From Porphyra umbilicalis (taxonomy: Eukaryota > Rhodophyta > Bangiophyceae > Bangiales > Bangiaceae): DNA of 64,000 nt. Positions 33,308 through 44,275 of this stretch are shown piece by piece (position 1 is the stretch's first letter; the number at the start of each line of letters is the position of its first letter). The position numbers and the translations under genes were made by a program. The notes below the pieces were generated by a model. It was not told the origin of the DNA. It was given only the letters and a program-made list of their open reading frames with translations, and did no database searches. Location of the stretch: assembly GCA_002049455.2 (NCBI GenBank), contig KV919108.1, forward strand, positions 1 through 64,000, read 5' to 3'.

Positions 33308-35543
33308 TCACGCAGCCAGCTCCACCCCAGCGGCTCGGCCCCTCCCTTCATCGGCGCCCACCCCCCCCGGCCGGCGGCCGTCGCGGCGCAAGTCCACGCC
33401 CGCTGCCTCTTGGATGGCGCACCCGCGGTCGCGGAGCAGGTGGAAGGCCCCCTCCGCCGCCGCCATATCCGCGGCTTTGAAGGTGCGCCCCCAGCCCGCG
33501 CCGACCTCCTCCCCGTCGAGGAGGGCGACGCGGTGAAAGCCCGCGCCGTCGGCGGTCGTGGCCGCGTCGGCAGGCGCCGCGTCGTCGCCCTTCCCGTCGC
33601 CACCCCCGTCACCGCCCGCACCCCCATCGGCGGCCGCCCCATCGCCGCCACCCGTGCGGGAGCGCGGCGCGCTGGTGGTCGCAAACACCAGCCGCATGGC
33701 CCGCACCGTCGCATAATTGGCGAGGATTGACCGGTAGTTTTGGGGTGGTGCCAGCAGGCGCTCGACGATGAGCGGCTCGAGGCGGGTGTCAAAGAACGCC
33801 TGCACCGCCGCCGAGCCGCCGTCGACGAGGAGGGCGCCGAGGAGGGCTTCGAAAAAATTGCCAGGGGAGGAGGTGGTGCCGGGCGACGCTCTCACCGTAG
33901 CCGCTCCCAAGCCGACATGCAAGTAGCCAGAGAGGGATAGGGATGAAACGTACGAGGCGCACGCAGCACGGGAAATGATGACACTGTGGAGGCGGCTAAG
34001 TTCGCCCTCGGAGGCAGAGGGGAGGTGGCTGTGGAGGTAGTGCGCGCAGACGAGGTTGAGGGCGCCTAGAACACGGACGGGGGACAGGGTGAGAAGGGGC
34101 CAGCCAATAAAATATGAATGACACATCAGGCAGTCAAGCAGAGAGGTCGATGCACAAGAGAGCGCACCCAAAGCGGGGACCACACCACTTGTCAGTAAAA
34201 GGGCGTCGACAGGCAACGACCCACGGGGCACATCCAGCCGTGGCACGCAGAGACGCCTTCAGCAAGCAACACGACAGCGACTCTGCCCACCCTGGCACCT
34301 GCTCGTACATTGGCCGCCCGTCGGCCTCCTCCACGTGCCGACCTCCCCATCACCCAATCCCAGCGTGCCCCACAAACGCACAGTCGCCGAGCCACTCGAG
34401 CCGCTCATTGCTGCGTTCCCCCAAACCCGCCGCCGCCCGCGTGTCGCCGTCGAGCGACGAGTGGGTCATGGCCTCCCGCAGCGTGTCCCGCCGCACAAAC
34501 GGGTGCCCGAGCACCGCCTCGACAGCCGCAATGGTCGCGTCGCTGACGCGCACCGCGTGGGCAGGCGTCGGAACGACTACGGGGCGCCCGCCCGCCCCTG
34601 AAGGTGGGGCGCCTGCGCCGCCACCGCCATTGTCGTTGCCACTACCGCCGCCGCGGGTGGCCGACCGCCGCTTTTTGGAGGCGCTGGAGCGCCGCGTCTT
34701 AGACGCTCTTTTCGTCGGCACCTCCGCCTCTGCAGGAGAGGCTACTGACGATGCGGCGGCGTCGGCGGTGGCGCCCTTCTTGACCCCCTTCTTGGCGCCG
34801 CGTGGTGCGCCCTTGCCTTCCTTGGAGCCGTTTTTGGCGCCGCTCTTTGCACCGCCCCCGGCCTTGCCGTTGGTGCCCCCGGCGGCGCCATCCTCGGCAC
34901 CCCCACCACCCCTGGCTCTGCCACCGCCGGCGGCCTTGCCACCCGCGCTACCAGCCGACGTGGCCATTGCCCGCCGCCCCGCGGCGGCGGTGGCGCCAAC
35001 CGCTGCCCCGACGCGCCGCCCCCCCGGCCGCCACGACGGCGGCGGCGCCCCACCGACGCGGCCGCCGACCCCGTGCCGGGACGACAAGGCCGACGTGGCG
35101 GCCGCAGCGACCAGGCCGCGGCACGCCGGGCGGGTCGGACGCGACGCCCGCAGCGTCCAGGCGACGGCAGCAGCGGGTAGCGGCGGCGCCGGCGCGCGCA
35201 CGCTGCACGTGCAGCCGGCCGACCGGTGGGGGCGGGCCCCGCCGGCGGCTTGGTAGAGGGCGGCGCGGAAAGCCGCCGCCGTCGCCACCGCTGTCGCGGT
35301 CGGGGGTGCGGCGACGGGGGTCACAAACGGGATTGCCGTGGTGGCGGTAGGGGAGGGAGGGGGCGGGCCCCATGGCGCACCGCCACCGCCGTCAGACTCG
35401 GGGGGGTTACCCCAAGGCGGCGCCCACGTGGGCAGAGGACCGCCGGTGAGAACGGGAGCGGGGGACGCCGGCCACATTGAGCATGTGAGTGCTCGTGGGG
35501 GGGGCCGTACAAAATAGGAGCGCAGCACCCAAAAGATGGACAT
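33308..35543 (-). CDS. Ribonuclease III with C-terminal dsRBD, two exons
   Basis: Exons on the minus strand are 35543-34382 and 34065-33308, with one 316-nt intron (donor GTGCGT, acceptor TAG). The splice falls inside the RNase III signature, giving NERLEWLGDC-ALNLVCAHYL. After it come EGELSRLHSVIISRAA and the second active-site block, GNFFEALLGALLVDGG. A double-stranded RNA-binding domain follows (FHRVALLDGEEVGAGWGRTF then AAEGAFHLLRDRG), interrupted by a Gly/Asp-rich insert. The N-terminal 300 or so residues are low-complexity, with a Lys/Ala/Gly-rich stretch (SGAKNGSKEGKGAPRGAKKG). Starts at 35543, 35477 or 34967 are possible, so 397 codons in exon 1 is an upper limit; a transit peptide cannot be judged. 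The second block has Asn where the classical enzyme has the Asp of its xDxxEA motif. The protein should cleave double-stranded RNA, perhaps in rRNA or plastid RNA maturation. Confidence 0.85.
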
Positions 35544-36232
35544 GACCCGGGCAGGGGGAAAAGGGAGGAGGACGACGGCAGCAGAAGCAAGAGGATGACG
35601 GCGGTGGAGAAAAAGGGAGTGACGGGCTCAGCGACGAAATGAGGCAACTGGAGCAGCACCTGGCAAGGTAACGCCGCACCAAGGGGGGCGGCGGAACGGG
35701 TGGCGTCGGTGGCTCGGTGTTGCGGAGGCAAGTCGTCCGAGGCGACGTGCGGTCGGCCTCGAAAACGACCACGATGGGCCCTGGCCGCGGCCGGGGGGTG
35801 TGAAAGCGCCGCTGTGGCTGGCGCGGGTCGCCAGATGCGCGATGGGATCGGCTCGTTCACTCTACGGGATCCGTATTTGTCAGCGTCCAACTGCATTTAT
35901 GTTACAACTGTGCCCTAAGTATGTCAATACGGTGTCCTTGCTGTCTCAATCGTGCACAAGTCTTGTCGGCACCTCTGCGCCTCTGCGCGGCGCTCCCTCG
36001 CCAGGCGGTCCACCGCACGCACGGAGGGAGACGAGTTCTTCGCGACCGTCTTCTTCGCGGCGCGCCACCCAGCCTCCCTTTTCGATCACTCCCCCCTTTT
36101 ACTCCCCTCCGTTCTCTGTTTCTCGCCAGCTGTCTTCCGCTGCTTTAATTTCTCCTTGACTGGGTGCACTCCCTCCTGTCGTTTGAATCCTTTCTCCCCC
36201 TCCTCTTCGTTGGCAACCGCACCGCCCTCGCC
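35544..36232. other. Divergent intergenic region
   Basis: Separates the start of the RNase III gene (minus) from the small membrane protein gene (plus) and presumably carries both promoters. Pyrimidine-rich sequence (36070-36220) just before the ATG at 36233 fits a 5' untranslated leader. Confidence 0.5.
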
Positions 36233-36691
36233 ATGGCGCGCGTGCGCTCCGCCCCCACTGCCGCGGCCATCGCTGCGCTACTGCTGCTAGCTACCGCGGT
36301 CGCTGCCTCTGCGGGCACCGCCGCCGCCGAAGAGGCTGCGGTGGCGCCGCCCGCCGCCGCGGCGCCCGTCGCCGCTGCGGCCGCGGCGGCCGAGGACGAC
36401 ATGGCGGCCATCCCCGGCGCCCTCCCCGTTGCACCCCCCTCCGTACCGACGCCCGCCGCGAATGCGAGCGAAGTGAGTGCGGCGGCAGCAGCCGCCGCCG
36501 CCGCGGCGGTGACGGCCGCCCTCCACGGCTACCGCCCCGTCGAGTTGAGCGTCGGTGTCATCATGGGCGTGTTGATGACGCTCCTGCTGCTCGCCATCCT
36601 GCTTCCGGGCTTGTGTTGCTTGTACAAAATCCAGACCCCGAGCACGTTTGAGGTGGTGGACCGGCCGGATGCCAAGAAGAAGATCAACTAG
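36233..36691 (+). CDS. Small single-pass membrane protein, unknown function
   Basis: 152 residues. The ATG at 36233 is in a ccATGg context and opens a signal peptide (MARVRSAPTAAAIAALLLLA followed by an Ala-rich cleavage region). An alanine/proline-rich, mildly acidic lumenal or extracellular part of about 80 residues follows. A strong membrane helix (VELSVGVIMGVLMTLLLLAI) comes next, then a short basic cytoplasmic tail (CCLYKIQTPSTFEVVDRPDA, ending KKKIN). The tail after the helix is better conserved-looking than the rest. I know no family for it. The terminal KKKIN is close to the KKxx-type ER-retrieval pattern (Lys at -3), which might place it in the early secretory pathway; this is inference. 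Confidence 0.7.
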   Translation: MARVRSAPTAAAIAALLLLATAVAASAGTAAAEEAAVAPPAAAAPVAAAAAAAEDDMAAIPGALPVAPPSVPTPAANASEVSAAAAAAAAAAVTAALHGYRPVELSVGVIMGVLMTLLLLAILLPGLCCLYKIQTPSTFEVVDRPDAKKKIN

Positions 36692-38923
36692 GGTGGTTGG
36701 CTGGCGGGGAAGTGAGGGGGAGGGAGGCGGCTGCGTGCCTCTCTTTGGTGGGTTTTGTCCTCGAGGGGATGGTGCAGAGGGAGCTTGGGTGGCGGATGGG
36801 TGCCCGTGATCGGAATGGTGTGGGTGCGTGTGGGTATGGAGATGTGACGTTGCGCAGGACTGCTGGGGTGAGGAGCTTGCCCAGGTTGCGCGGCGATGGG
36901 TGTGCCGGGTACTATTTTGTTTATGGCCGATGGTGGAAACGGTGACGGGAGAGGCGATGCGGGTTGTGTAGAGTATTCTTCTTTCTCCTTACGACTCGTG
37001 TGGTGACATTTGGCGTCACGCGTCTTTTTTTTTTTTTTTCCTTTTGCCTTCGTCCATGGCACCTCTGGTCACTGGGCGAGTGGCCGACAGGGACGACGGC
37101 AAGGCCCGCCCGACAAGACCCTGCAGCGGCGGAGGGGTTGCGGGGGCGCGCCGCCATCGGGCGCCGCGTGGCGTGTGGGAGCAGAGCGGCATGGGGGCCT
37201 CTTGCCGTCGCCCCTTTTCGTCATGCACCACCCCCGTAGCGCGTATCGTGCGGCACGGCGGGGCGGCAGTGTCGTGCACGCGGTGCGGTGGGTGCCCGCT
37301 TCTCCTCCCGGGTATGCCAGTGTTGCGGTTCGGGCGGCGCCGCGCCGACTCGCACGGGGCCACAGGGGATGGCGGCAACGACGACGGTCTGACGCTCGAC
37401 GCTGCACGTCGACGTTCCAGTAGAGCCCTGATGGCCACTGGAACGTCGGCGGGGCGGCCGCAGCGGCGGCGGCCGCGTGCGTCCTCGTGCCCGCCTCGTC
37501 CGCGACCGCTCCGTCGGCTGGCCAAGTGCGATTCGGCTGGGGCGGCGGCGGACGGCACGCCAGCCCCACGCGCGGCGCCGCCCCCCTATCCCGTGGGCCA
37601 CCCGGTGGTGCAGCGGGTATGGGCTCGCGCCCGACTTGCCCTCCCCACACCCGGCTCCTCCCCCCGTCGCGACGGCGCGGTCGCTCCGAGGCGGCCGCCC
37701 TCGCGCCCCCCCCGCCGCGGCGGTGGCGGCAGCGACGGCGGCGCCGTCGCCGACCCCACCACCCCCGCCGCCGCCCGTCGGGCGGCGCCGTGGCGGCCGC
37801 AACGACGGGGGGGAAAAGGCACCCCGCCGGGCTGACCCCCAGCGGTCGGGCGCGCCCACGGTGGTCCGCCGCGGGGCGACGGGCCGCGTAGCGGCGGCGC
37901 AGCGGCGCGGCCGCGGTCGACGGCGGGGCACGCGCGTCGCGGCGCTTGCGCTGCCGACTGCCGGCGGCGGCAGGGCGCGCCGGCGTCGCAACGGCGGCCG
38001 GTGGGACAAAGAGGGATCCGCCCCAGCCGCCCGCCAGCGGCGGGTGCCCCCACGCACGCGCCCGACAACCAGGCCACACCGCCCGCCGATCCGCCCTCGC
38101 CACGGGACGGCCGCGTGTGCGGCGGCGCCAGCCCCTCGGTCGAAGCATGGGTCGCCGGGCGGGGCTGGAGGCGAGCGCGGGCGGCGGACGACCGCCACGC
38201 GCTGGCCAGGTGACACTACCAACGTACCACAGAACAACCGGGAGAAAAGGCAGAAGAGAACATGACGCTATTTATTCAAGACTGGTATGGAGAACCAGAG
38301 AGCAAACGTACGTGCATGTGCTATGCGGGCGGGGAGGGGGCTAGCGTGCCGGACTGGCAGGTGCGTGGCGGGAGCGCGGCGCGGCGCGGAATGCAAAACA
38401 CACTTGCGCAGCTGGAACCTGCAGGTGGCATGGTCAGCAGCCGTACAGACAAGACAGAGAGGGGCACGAAGGAGCAGCGGCTGCGTCAGCATCGAGATCA
38501 CACCGTGCAACTGGGCGACGTCTGGCGCAACGCGCAGGCCCGCCACCACGGTCGGCCGGCAGAGCGGTCGAGCAACTGCGTCCAATGGCTCAGAATGAGT
38601 AGGAGTATACAAGACACAGTCCACCCGATGGTGATTCATCACGTATGGTACGACTGAAACAGCCGTGATTCTTCATTGCCAAGCGCGCCGCAACAGCGCA
38701 AGGGGGGGGGAGAGGGGAAACGGAAAGACACATAGCCGCCGCGAGGCACAAGGGAAAGTCACGTGCCGAGAGGATCAGGACAGAAAGAACAAACGTACGT
38801 GTGAGGAACACACAGGACCACCCAGCAACACAGGGGGCGACGAGGTGCAGACGGGTTCAGCAGCGGCTGTCCACTCCCTAGACCACGCCTCTGCATCTCG
38901 CCGTCGGAATGAACGAGTCGTAG

Positions 38924-38955
38924 AAGCCACGACCCGTCATGACGGATCGTGGCTT
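38924..38955. repeat. 32-bp near-perfect inverted repeat
   Basis: aagccacga then cgtcatgacg then tcgtggctt; the arms pair except at two positions flanking the centre. Confidence 0.8.
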
Positions 38956-38977
38956 TTCCCGTGCGTTGACGAGAACG

Positions 38978-38995
38978 TGCGTTGACGTCAACGCA
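38978..38995. repeat. 18-bp perfect palindrome with TGACGTCA core
   Basis: tgcgttgac followed by its exact reverse complement. The centre is TGACGTCA, the classical bZIP (CRE-type) site, about 420 bp upstream of the gene at 39413. A regulatory role is possible but unproven. Confidence 0.75.
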
Positions 38996-39412
38996 TCGGT
39001 GGTCGGCGGCGTACATCTCGCGGCGGTCGACGGCGGCGAGGGATCGACACCGGTTTTATGGATTCGAATCGCATACGGGCACGTGGCTCATGACGCGCAC
39101 TCCGCATCCTGCGGCTACATTCAGTGGCGTGACATGCGGCACCCCTTTATTGTGACGTCAGAAGGCTAATTAGCGCCAGCCCAGCACACACCCGCCTGAC
39201 CCGTCCGACAGCGGGGTCTGTGTCGCACCACGCGAGCCCATGTCATGCTCTCCATTTTGCACTAAAGTGCTTCTCCTCTTCGTCCATCCATCCTTGCCGC
39301 GGTAGTCGTTGTTGTAAAAGCCGACGGCGGCAGCTGCTCTGGCACTCTCGGGTTGGGGGCGTCGTTGTCGTGTCCCCCTGCCTTCGTGAGGCCCAGACTT
39401 GCAAGAACCACC

Positions 39413-40393
39413 ATGCCCGATGCCGTCGCCCCCACCTGTGCTCGCACCCGCCACGCCCCCTGGGCGTGGCGCCCCCGCCCACGATGGCCGCCCGCCCCCC
39501 CCGGCGCGAGCACCGCCACTATCCGCGCGATGGCGGCGGCGCAGCTGGCGCCCCTCCAGCGCGTGCTTGCCCACCCCGTCCACAACTCGGCGCGGCCGGT
39601 CATCCCCCGTGCCCTCACTGCCGCGGCGGTGGTGGCGTGTGCCGCCAAGGTGGTGGTCGTGTCTGGCGTGGTCGCCGCCCACGCGGTCCGCGCGGCGGGC
39701 GTGTGCGCTGGGGGGGGGGCGGGACGCGGCAGCGTCGTGAGCGCGGCGGCGGCGATGGTCGTTGCCGCCGCCGCCGCGATGATGGAGGTGGTCGGCCACA
39801 TCGTGCGGTACCGGCCGGGGGGTGTCGTCCTCCAGCGAGTGGCGCCCCGGTCCATGTGCGACATTGCCTGGTTGCACGCCGTCGACGTGGCGCTCGTCTT
39901 TGGGCCGGCGGCCCTCCTCCTCACGGTCGCGGGCGGGATGATTGGGCTGTCGATCGGTGAGGCGGCCGCCTTGGCCCGCGCCGACGATGCGCTGATGGCC
40001 GGCTTGCGGGCTGGGCATTTGACCGTATCCGCCTACCTCGACGGCTTTGCGGCGGTGCGGCGCGCGCCGCCGACCTCGCCGTGCCCGTCGCCGCTGCCAC
40101 CACCACCGTCGGCTGGGGGGCGGAGGGGGTGGCGAGCGTGGGCGCCAGAGGCGGTCGCGGCAGAGGTGGCGGCTGCGCAGGTGGTCGCGTCGCACCTGTG
40201 GTCTGCGGCGGGGGTGGTTGGGCGGCCGGTGGCAGCGTCGGTGGCGGACCAGGCGCGCGACGTGTCGATGCGCTGCCTGTTGTGCGCGGCGGTGGACGTG
40301 GCGGAAGAGGGGGGGGCGGCAGACGCGGCGGTCGTGGCCCGCTTTGAACAGTACTTGGCCGCCGCCCGTGTGGGCGGGGCGCCGGCAAGCTGA
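39413..40393 (+). CDS. Hypothetical multi-pass membrane protein
   Basis: 326 residues from the ATG at 39413 (ccATGc context) to TGA 40391-40393. I do not recognise a family. The first 70 or so residues are Arg/Pro/Ala-rich and could be an organelle transit peptide. Hydrophobic helices follow: ALTAAAVVACAAKVVVVSGV, SVVSAAAAMVVAAAAAMMEV and VDVALVFGPAALLLTVAGGM, so three or four membrane passes. The C-terminal 150 residues are soluble and helical (AAEVAAAQVVASHLWSAAGV, MRCLLCAAVDVAEE). Start choice is by the first ATG of the frame. The frame is open throughout, and codon use resembles its neighbours. Confidence 0.6.
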   Translation: MPDAVAPTCARTRHAPWAWRPRPRWPPAPPGASTATIRAMAAAQLAPLQRVLAHPVHNSARPVIPRALTAAAVVACAAKVVVVSGVVAAHAVRAAGVCAGGGAGRGSVVSAAAAMVVAAAAAMMEVVGHIVRYRPGGVVLQRVAPRSMCDIAWLHAVDVALVFGPAALLLTVAGGMIGLSIGEAAALARADDALMAGLRAGHLTVSAYLDGFAAVRRAPPTSPCPSPLPPPPSAGGRRGWRAWAPEAVAAEVAAAQVVASHLWSAAGVVGRPVAASVADQARDVSMRCLLCAAVDVAEEGGAADAAVVARFEQYLAAARVGGAPAS

Positions 40394-41884
40394 CGCTGCG
40401 GCAGACGCCCTCTCTTTTTCCTTCGTTTGTCACCCATTGCGTTGTCCTAGGTGCTCTGTGCGTCTGCCCACCGGTCTGGCGACGGTGGAAGCTTCACCTG
40501 CCCGCCCTGTGACAGGGCGGTGGGGTGCCTGCGTCTACCCCTCTCTGGCCGTCTCCATGGAATCGAGCACGGCTGCGGTCGTTTTGCGTGGGGAGGCAAC
40601 TGGATGAGGTCGACGGCTGCCCGACAACCTTCACGAGTGACGGGTAGCTGGGGGATCGAATCTACCCGACGCGCACGCTCGCCAGCAACCATGGGTGGGG
40701 TGGCTGGTTCGCCACCACACGCCGTCGATTTGCACCGCGTCACAACGACGAACCTCGGTCGTGTGCGTGTGGCGAGGTCGTCGAGGAAACCGGTGGCACC
40801 GCGATTTGTTCGTGTGTGTGGAGGACTTTGATGTGAAGCGTGCGAGCCGTGCAATATTTGGACGTCAGCCATTTGCCTGTTGGTGCCTACGTCCGATGTT
40901 GCCTTTTGCGTCCAGGTGGCCGACAAAAAAATAGACACTCTTGCGTCGGAGCATGTGACGAGACGACGTACCGCGTATCGACAAGTGACCACAATTGTCA
41001 TGGGCACTGGCTACGATATCGCTTGTCATGCACATGGGAAGTTTCACACGGCGCCACACAAGCGGCCTTCTCCTGCGTGCACTCGTAGCGTCTTGCCGCT
41101 TGCCAACGTGGGCCAACAACAACTGTAAAAGAGTATCGCTGACGCAAACGAATTCCCTGGTGGATGGTACGCAGCAGTTACGATCGTTGCTGAATTGAAC
41201 TCACTTTTCTGCACCTGTCACTGTAAACTGAGGTGCAAGCAGCTGTGTGAGCGGCACTTCGATGCTGCTTTGGGACCTTGAACGGTTTGGGGGCGCGCTT
41301 TCGCAGAGCCGTCGCCCGTTGAGGTCGCTGGCGGCGCGCGCGGTCTCCCAGACCCGTGCTGGCAGCACCGCAACCAGACCCGCGCCGTGTTACAAGCAGC
41401 GACAGTCGACTGGGATCGACGGTCAGATGTGAACACGAGCCGCGAGCACCGTCACCGCGCGCCCGTTTCGCTGTTAGTCACGCAGCCGATTGGACCACAG
41501 CCGTGGTGGTGGGGGTCTCACTCCAACATCCGCGAGGACTACCATACCGGTCAGCTCACCCCGTGTGAGGGAGGGTCATCGCGTTTGGCAGATGGTGAGT
41601 GCGCGCGGCTTGCCTTTTTGAGACACGCGCGGTGTACACCGGGCACTTTTTGGTGTCTTGCCTTGCGAGGTGCTTTGGCCGTGCGTGCTCTGTGAGTTGC
41701 GAGCGACGCGTTGGGTTTCGTCGTTTCCGGCCTCCTGGACGGCACTGTCGCCGTGCGCCGGCGTCCGCGGTCTGGGGAACCTATCTTGGTCTGGGGTCGC
41801 CCGCCCTCCTTCTCACCCTCCTCCTGGTTTCCTTGTCCCTGACCTGCCTTTGCAGGGTCCTTGCCGCCCCCAACTGGTGCTGTC
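40394..41884. other. Intergenic region and 5' leader of the phospholipase D gene
   Basis: No gene seen in 40394-41500. The last 290 bp look like a spliced 5' untranslated leader: a consensus donor ATG/GTGAGTG at 41594 and a branch-like ctgac, pyrimidine tract and TTTGCAG acceptor ending at 41855 would remove a 262-nt intron, leaving the ATG at 41885 as the start. Confidence 0.55.
41594..41855 (+). other. Putative 5'-UTR intron of the phospholipase D gene
   Basis: Donor GTGAGT, branch-like ctgac about 15 nt before the TTTGCAG acceptor, size like the other introns of the window (191-316 nt). The phase does not allow the upstream exon to be coding in the PLD frame from the ATG at the donor, hence the UTR reading. 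Confidence 0.5.
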
Positions 41885-44275
41885 ATGGTCCTCCTGCATG
41901 GCCGCCTGCGCGTGGGCATCTATGAAGGGCGGGAGCTGTGGTCGTCGGACCGTTCCATTCGCGAGCGCTGCATGCAGTCTTGCCTCTCCTCCTTGGTCAT
42001 CGACCCCTACGTGACCGTGCGGCTCGGCTTGAAACGCATCGTCAAGACAGCCACCATTCAAAACACGGACACTCCGGACTGGGGCCTCGACGAGTCCTAC
42101 GACCTTGCCAATGACGTGTCGAAGCTGGTCGTTCACGTCAAGGCCAACAGCAGTGCTATGTGTATTCGTCTGTCGCCGCACAAGTCGCTTGGCTACATCA
42201 AGCTCGACGCGGAGGAGCTGGCGGCGGGCAAGGAGCTCACGGGCTGGGTGTCGCTGACGGGCCGGACGCGGCTGTCGCGGGAAAAGAACCGTGGGCAGTT
42301 GCGGCTGTTTATCAAGTTCACCAAGCTCGCAGACCTGCAGGTGAACGACCCGAACGTGATGCCCTGCTACTGGCCGGTGCGGCACGGCTGCAAGGTGACG
42401 CTGTATCAGGACGCGCACACACCTCAGGGCAGCCTTGAGCCGTCTGCGTTTGAGTCGCAGGGTTTGGCGGTCCCGGAGACAGTGTCGGCGTGGACGGACA
42501 TTTACGAGGCCATGATGGGCGCGAAACACGTCATCTACATCATGGGCTGGTCGGTGTGGGTGGACGTTGTCATGGTGCGCGACGGAGATACGGCGGCGGC
42601 CATGCCGCTAGGCCAGCTGCTGCTCAAGAAGGCGGAGGAGGGCGTGCGTGTCAATCTGCTGGTGTGGGACGAGGTGCTGTCCACGGACTTGCCTTTCTTC
42701 CACTCGACGGGGCTGATGGACACCAAGGATGAGCAGCTGCGTGACTTCTTTAAAAACACCAAGGTCAACACTGCCATCGTTCCCCGTGTGGCTGACGATA
42801 CGGCCAAGAACTCGATTGCAGGTGTGTCCGTGAGTGGGCTCTTCACCCACCACTCCAAGGCGGTGGTGGTCGACTCCGACGCGGACGGCTCTAAGCGGCG
42901 GCTGGTCGCGTTCGTCGGCGGCCTGGACCTGACGTACGGGCGCTACGACACGCCATCGCACTCGCTCTTCGGGACTCTGCGGGGTGTGCACTCGGAAGAC
43001 TTCCACAACGCGTGCTTTTCGATCACCAAGGAGTATGGGCCCCGGGAGCCCTGGCACGACATCCATTGCCGCCTGGACGGGGGCATTGCTCGGGACGTAG
43101 CCGAGTACATCGAGGAGCGGTGGCGGGGTCAGGCCAGCAAGAAGCTCCAAGGCGCGCTCGTGGACCTGGATGACGCCGCCGTGTACGTGCCTGGCACTTC
43201 GAGCACCAAGGACAAGAACACCTGGTCCGCCCAGATGTTCCGCTCCTGCGACGAGCGGTCTGCGCACATGGACGTGGAGCGGGGTGGACTCCTCACCAAG
43301 AAGGGCCGCCTGATTGATAAGTCCATTCAACGCGCCTACGTGCACCACATCCGGCGGGCGCAGCGGTACGTCTACATCGAGAACCAGTACTTTTTGGGCT
43401 CCTCTCACGAGTGGAAGCACGACCGCCACAAGGACGCGCAGCACCTGGTGCCGCTGGAGCTGGTGCTTAAGATTGAGGACAAGATCGCCCGAAAGGAGCG
43501 GTTTGCTGTGTACGTCACCATTCCGTTGTGGTCGGAAGGCCCTGCCGCCGATAAGGCTACCCAGGAGGTCATCTTTTGGCAGTACCGCACGATTGAAATG
43601 ATGTTCGCGCGCGTGACCGACGCGCTCAAGGAGGCGGGCAGCACCGCCAAGGCCACCGACTATCTCAACTTTTTCTGTCTGGGCAACAGGGAAGAGGTGC
43701 CGCCGGGTGAGGACCCGGGGACACTGACGGGTGAGAGCATCCCAACGCCCGATGAGATCTTGCTGGGTAAGACGCGGCGTCACCAGATCTACGTCCACGC
43801 CAAGATGATGATTGTCGACGACGAGGTGATCGTGCTCGGGTCGGCCAACATCAACGAGCGTAGTATGAACGGCGCGCGCGACACGGAGGCAGCCGTCGGC
43901 TGCTACCAACCGCACCACATGCTCAAGCGCACAGAGGAGGGGCAGCTTGGTGGCAAGACTGCCGAGGTGTACCCCAATGGGGACGTGGCGGCCTTCCGCA
44001 AGAGCCTGTGGGTGGAGCACGCGGCAGTCATGCCCGATGTCTTCAATGACCCGGCCAGCCTGGCGTGCGTGCACAAGATGCGGGCGCTCGGCGAAAAGGG
44101 GTGGCAAGAGTTCACCGGCGAGGAGGTTGTGACAATGAAGCAGCACTTGATGCTCTACCCGTACGTAGTGGAGGAGGACGGGGACGTGGAGCCGCGCGTC
44201 AAGTACTTCCCAGACACCCAAGGTACCATCAAGGGTGACGACTCTCTGTTGTTGCCCAACCTCTTGACCGCGTAG
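41885..44275 (+). CDS. Phospholipase D, plant C2-PLD (alpha-like) type
   Basis: 796 residues in one open coding exon. A C2 calcium/phospholipid-binding domain occupies about residues 1-140 (GRLRVGIYEGRELW, then LGYIKLDAEELAAG and GQLRLFIKFTKL). The catalytic region has two HxKxxxxD motifs, HSKAVVVD (about residue 321) and HAKMMIVDDEVIVLGSANIN (about residue 636), with flanking blocks typical of plant PLDs (FVGGLDLTYGRYDTP, YIENQYFLGSS, IPLWSEGP). The length matches plant PLD-alpha (about 810). The enzyme hydrolyses phosphatidylcholine and related lipids to phosphatidic acid, acting on cytosolic membrane faces. I chose ATG 41885 because the upstream sequence looks like a splice acceptor and because MVLLHGRLRV matches the usual start. 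Nothing is missing. A 5' leader intron is likely. Confidence 0.95.
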   Translation: MVLLHGRLRVGIYEGRELWSSDRSIRERCMQSCLSSLVIDPYVTVRLGLKRIVKTATIQNTDTPDWGLDESYDLANDVSKLVVHVKANSSAMCIRLSPHKSLGYIKLDAEELAAGKELTGWVSLTGRTRLSREKNRGQLRLFIKFTKLADLQVNDPNVMPCYWPVRHGCKVTLYQDAHTPQGSLEPSAFESQGLAVPETVSAWTDIYEAMMGAKHVIYIMGWSVWVDVVMVRDGDTAAAMPLGQLLLKKAEEGVRVNLLVWDEVLSTDLPFFHSTGLMDTKDEQLRDFFKNTKVNTAIVPRVADDTAKNSIAGVSVSGLFTHHSKAVVVDSDADGSKRRLVAFVGGLDLTYGRYDTPSHSLFGTLRGVHSEDFHNACFSITKEYGPREPWHDIHCRLDGGIARDVAEYIEERWRGQASKKLQGALVDLDDAAVYVPGTSSTKDKNTWSAQMFRSCDERSAHMDVERGGLLTKKGRLIDKSIQRAYVHHIRRAQRYVYIENQYFLGSSHEWKHDRHKDAQHLVPLELVLKIEDKIARKERFAVYVTIPLWSEGPAADKATQEVIFWQYRTIEMMFARVTDALKEAGSTAKATDYLNFFCLGNREEVPPGEDPGTLTGESIPTPDEILLGKTRRHQIYVHAKMMIVDDEVIVLGSANINERSMNGARDTEAAVGCYQPHHMLKRTEEGQLGGKTAEVYPNGDVAAFRKSLWVEHAAVMPDVFNDPASLACVHKMRALGEKGWQEFTGEEVVTMKQHLMLYPYVVEEDGDVEPRVKYFPDTQGTIKGDDSLLLPNLLTA

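Larger units (their letters stand above)
36692..39412. other. Intergenic region without a confident gene
   Basis: About 2.7 kb. Between 37050 and 38240 there are long overlapping frames on both strands, all Arg/Pro/Ala/Gly low complexity without domains, so I call none. From 38240 to 39410 the sequence is less G+C-rich and contains an inverted repeat and a palindrome (listed separately). Confidence 0.45.

Noticed and set aside
37050-38260. Overlapping frames of 250-360 codons on both strands
   Set aside because: No frame has non-repetitive composition or a domain, and strand preference cannot be decided.
42608-44221. 537-codon minus-strand frame opposite phospholipase D
   Set aside because: Antisense shadow of a strongly conserved gene in G+C-rich DNA.
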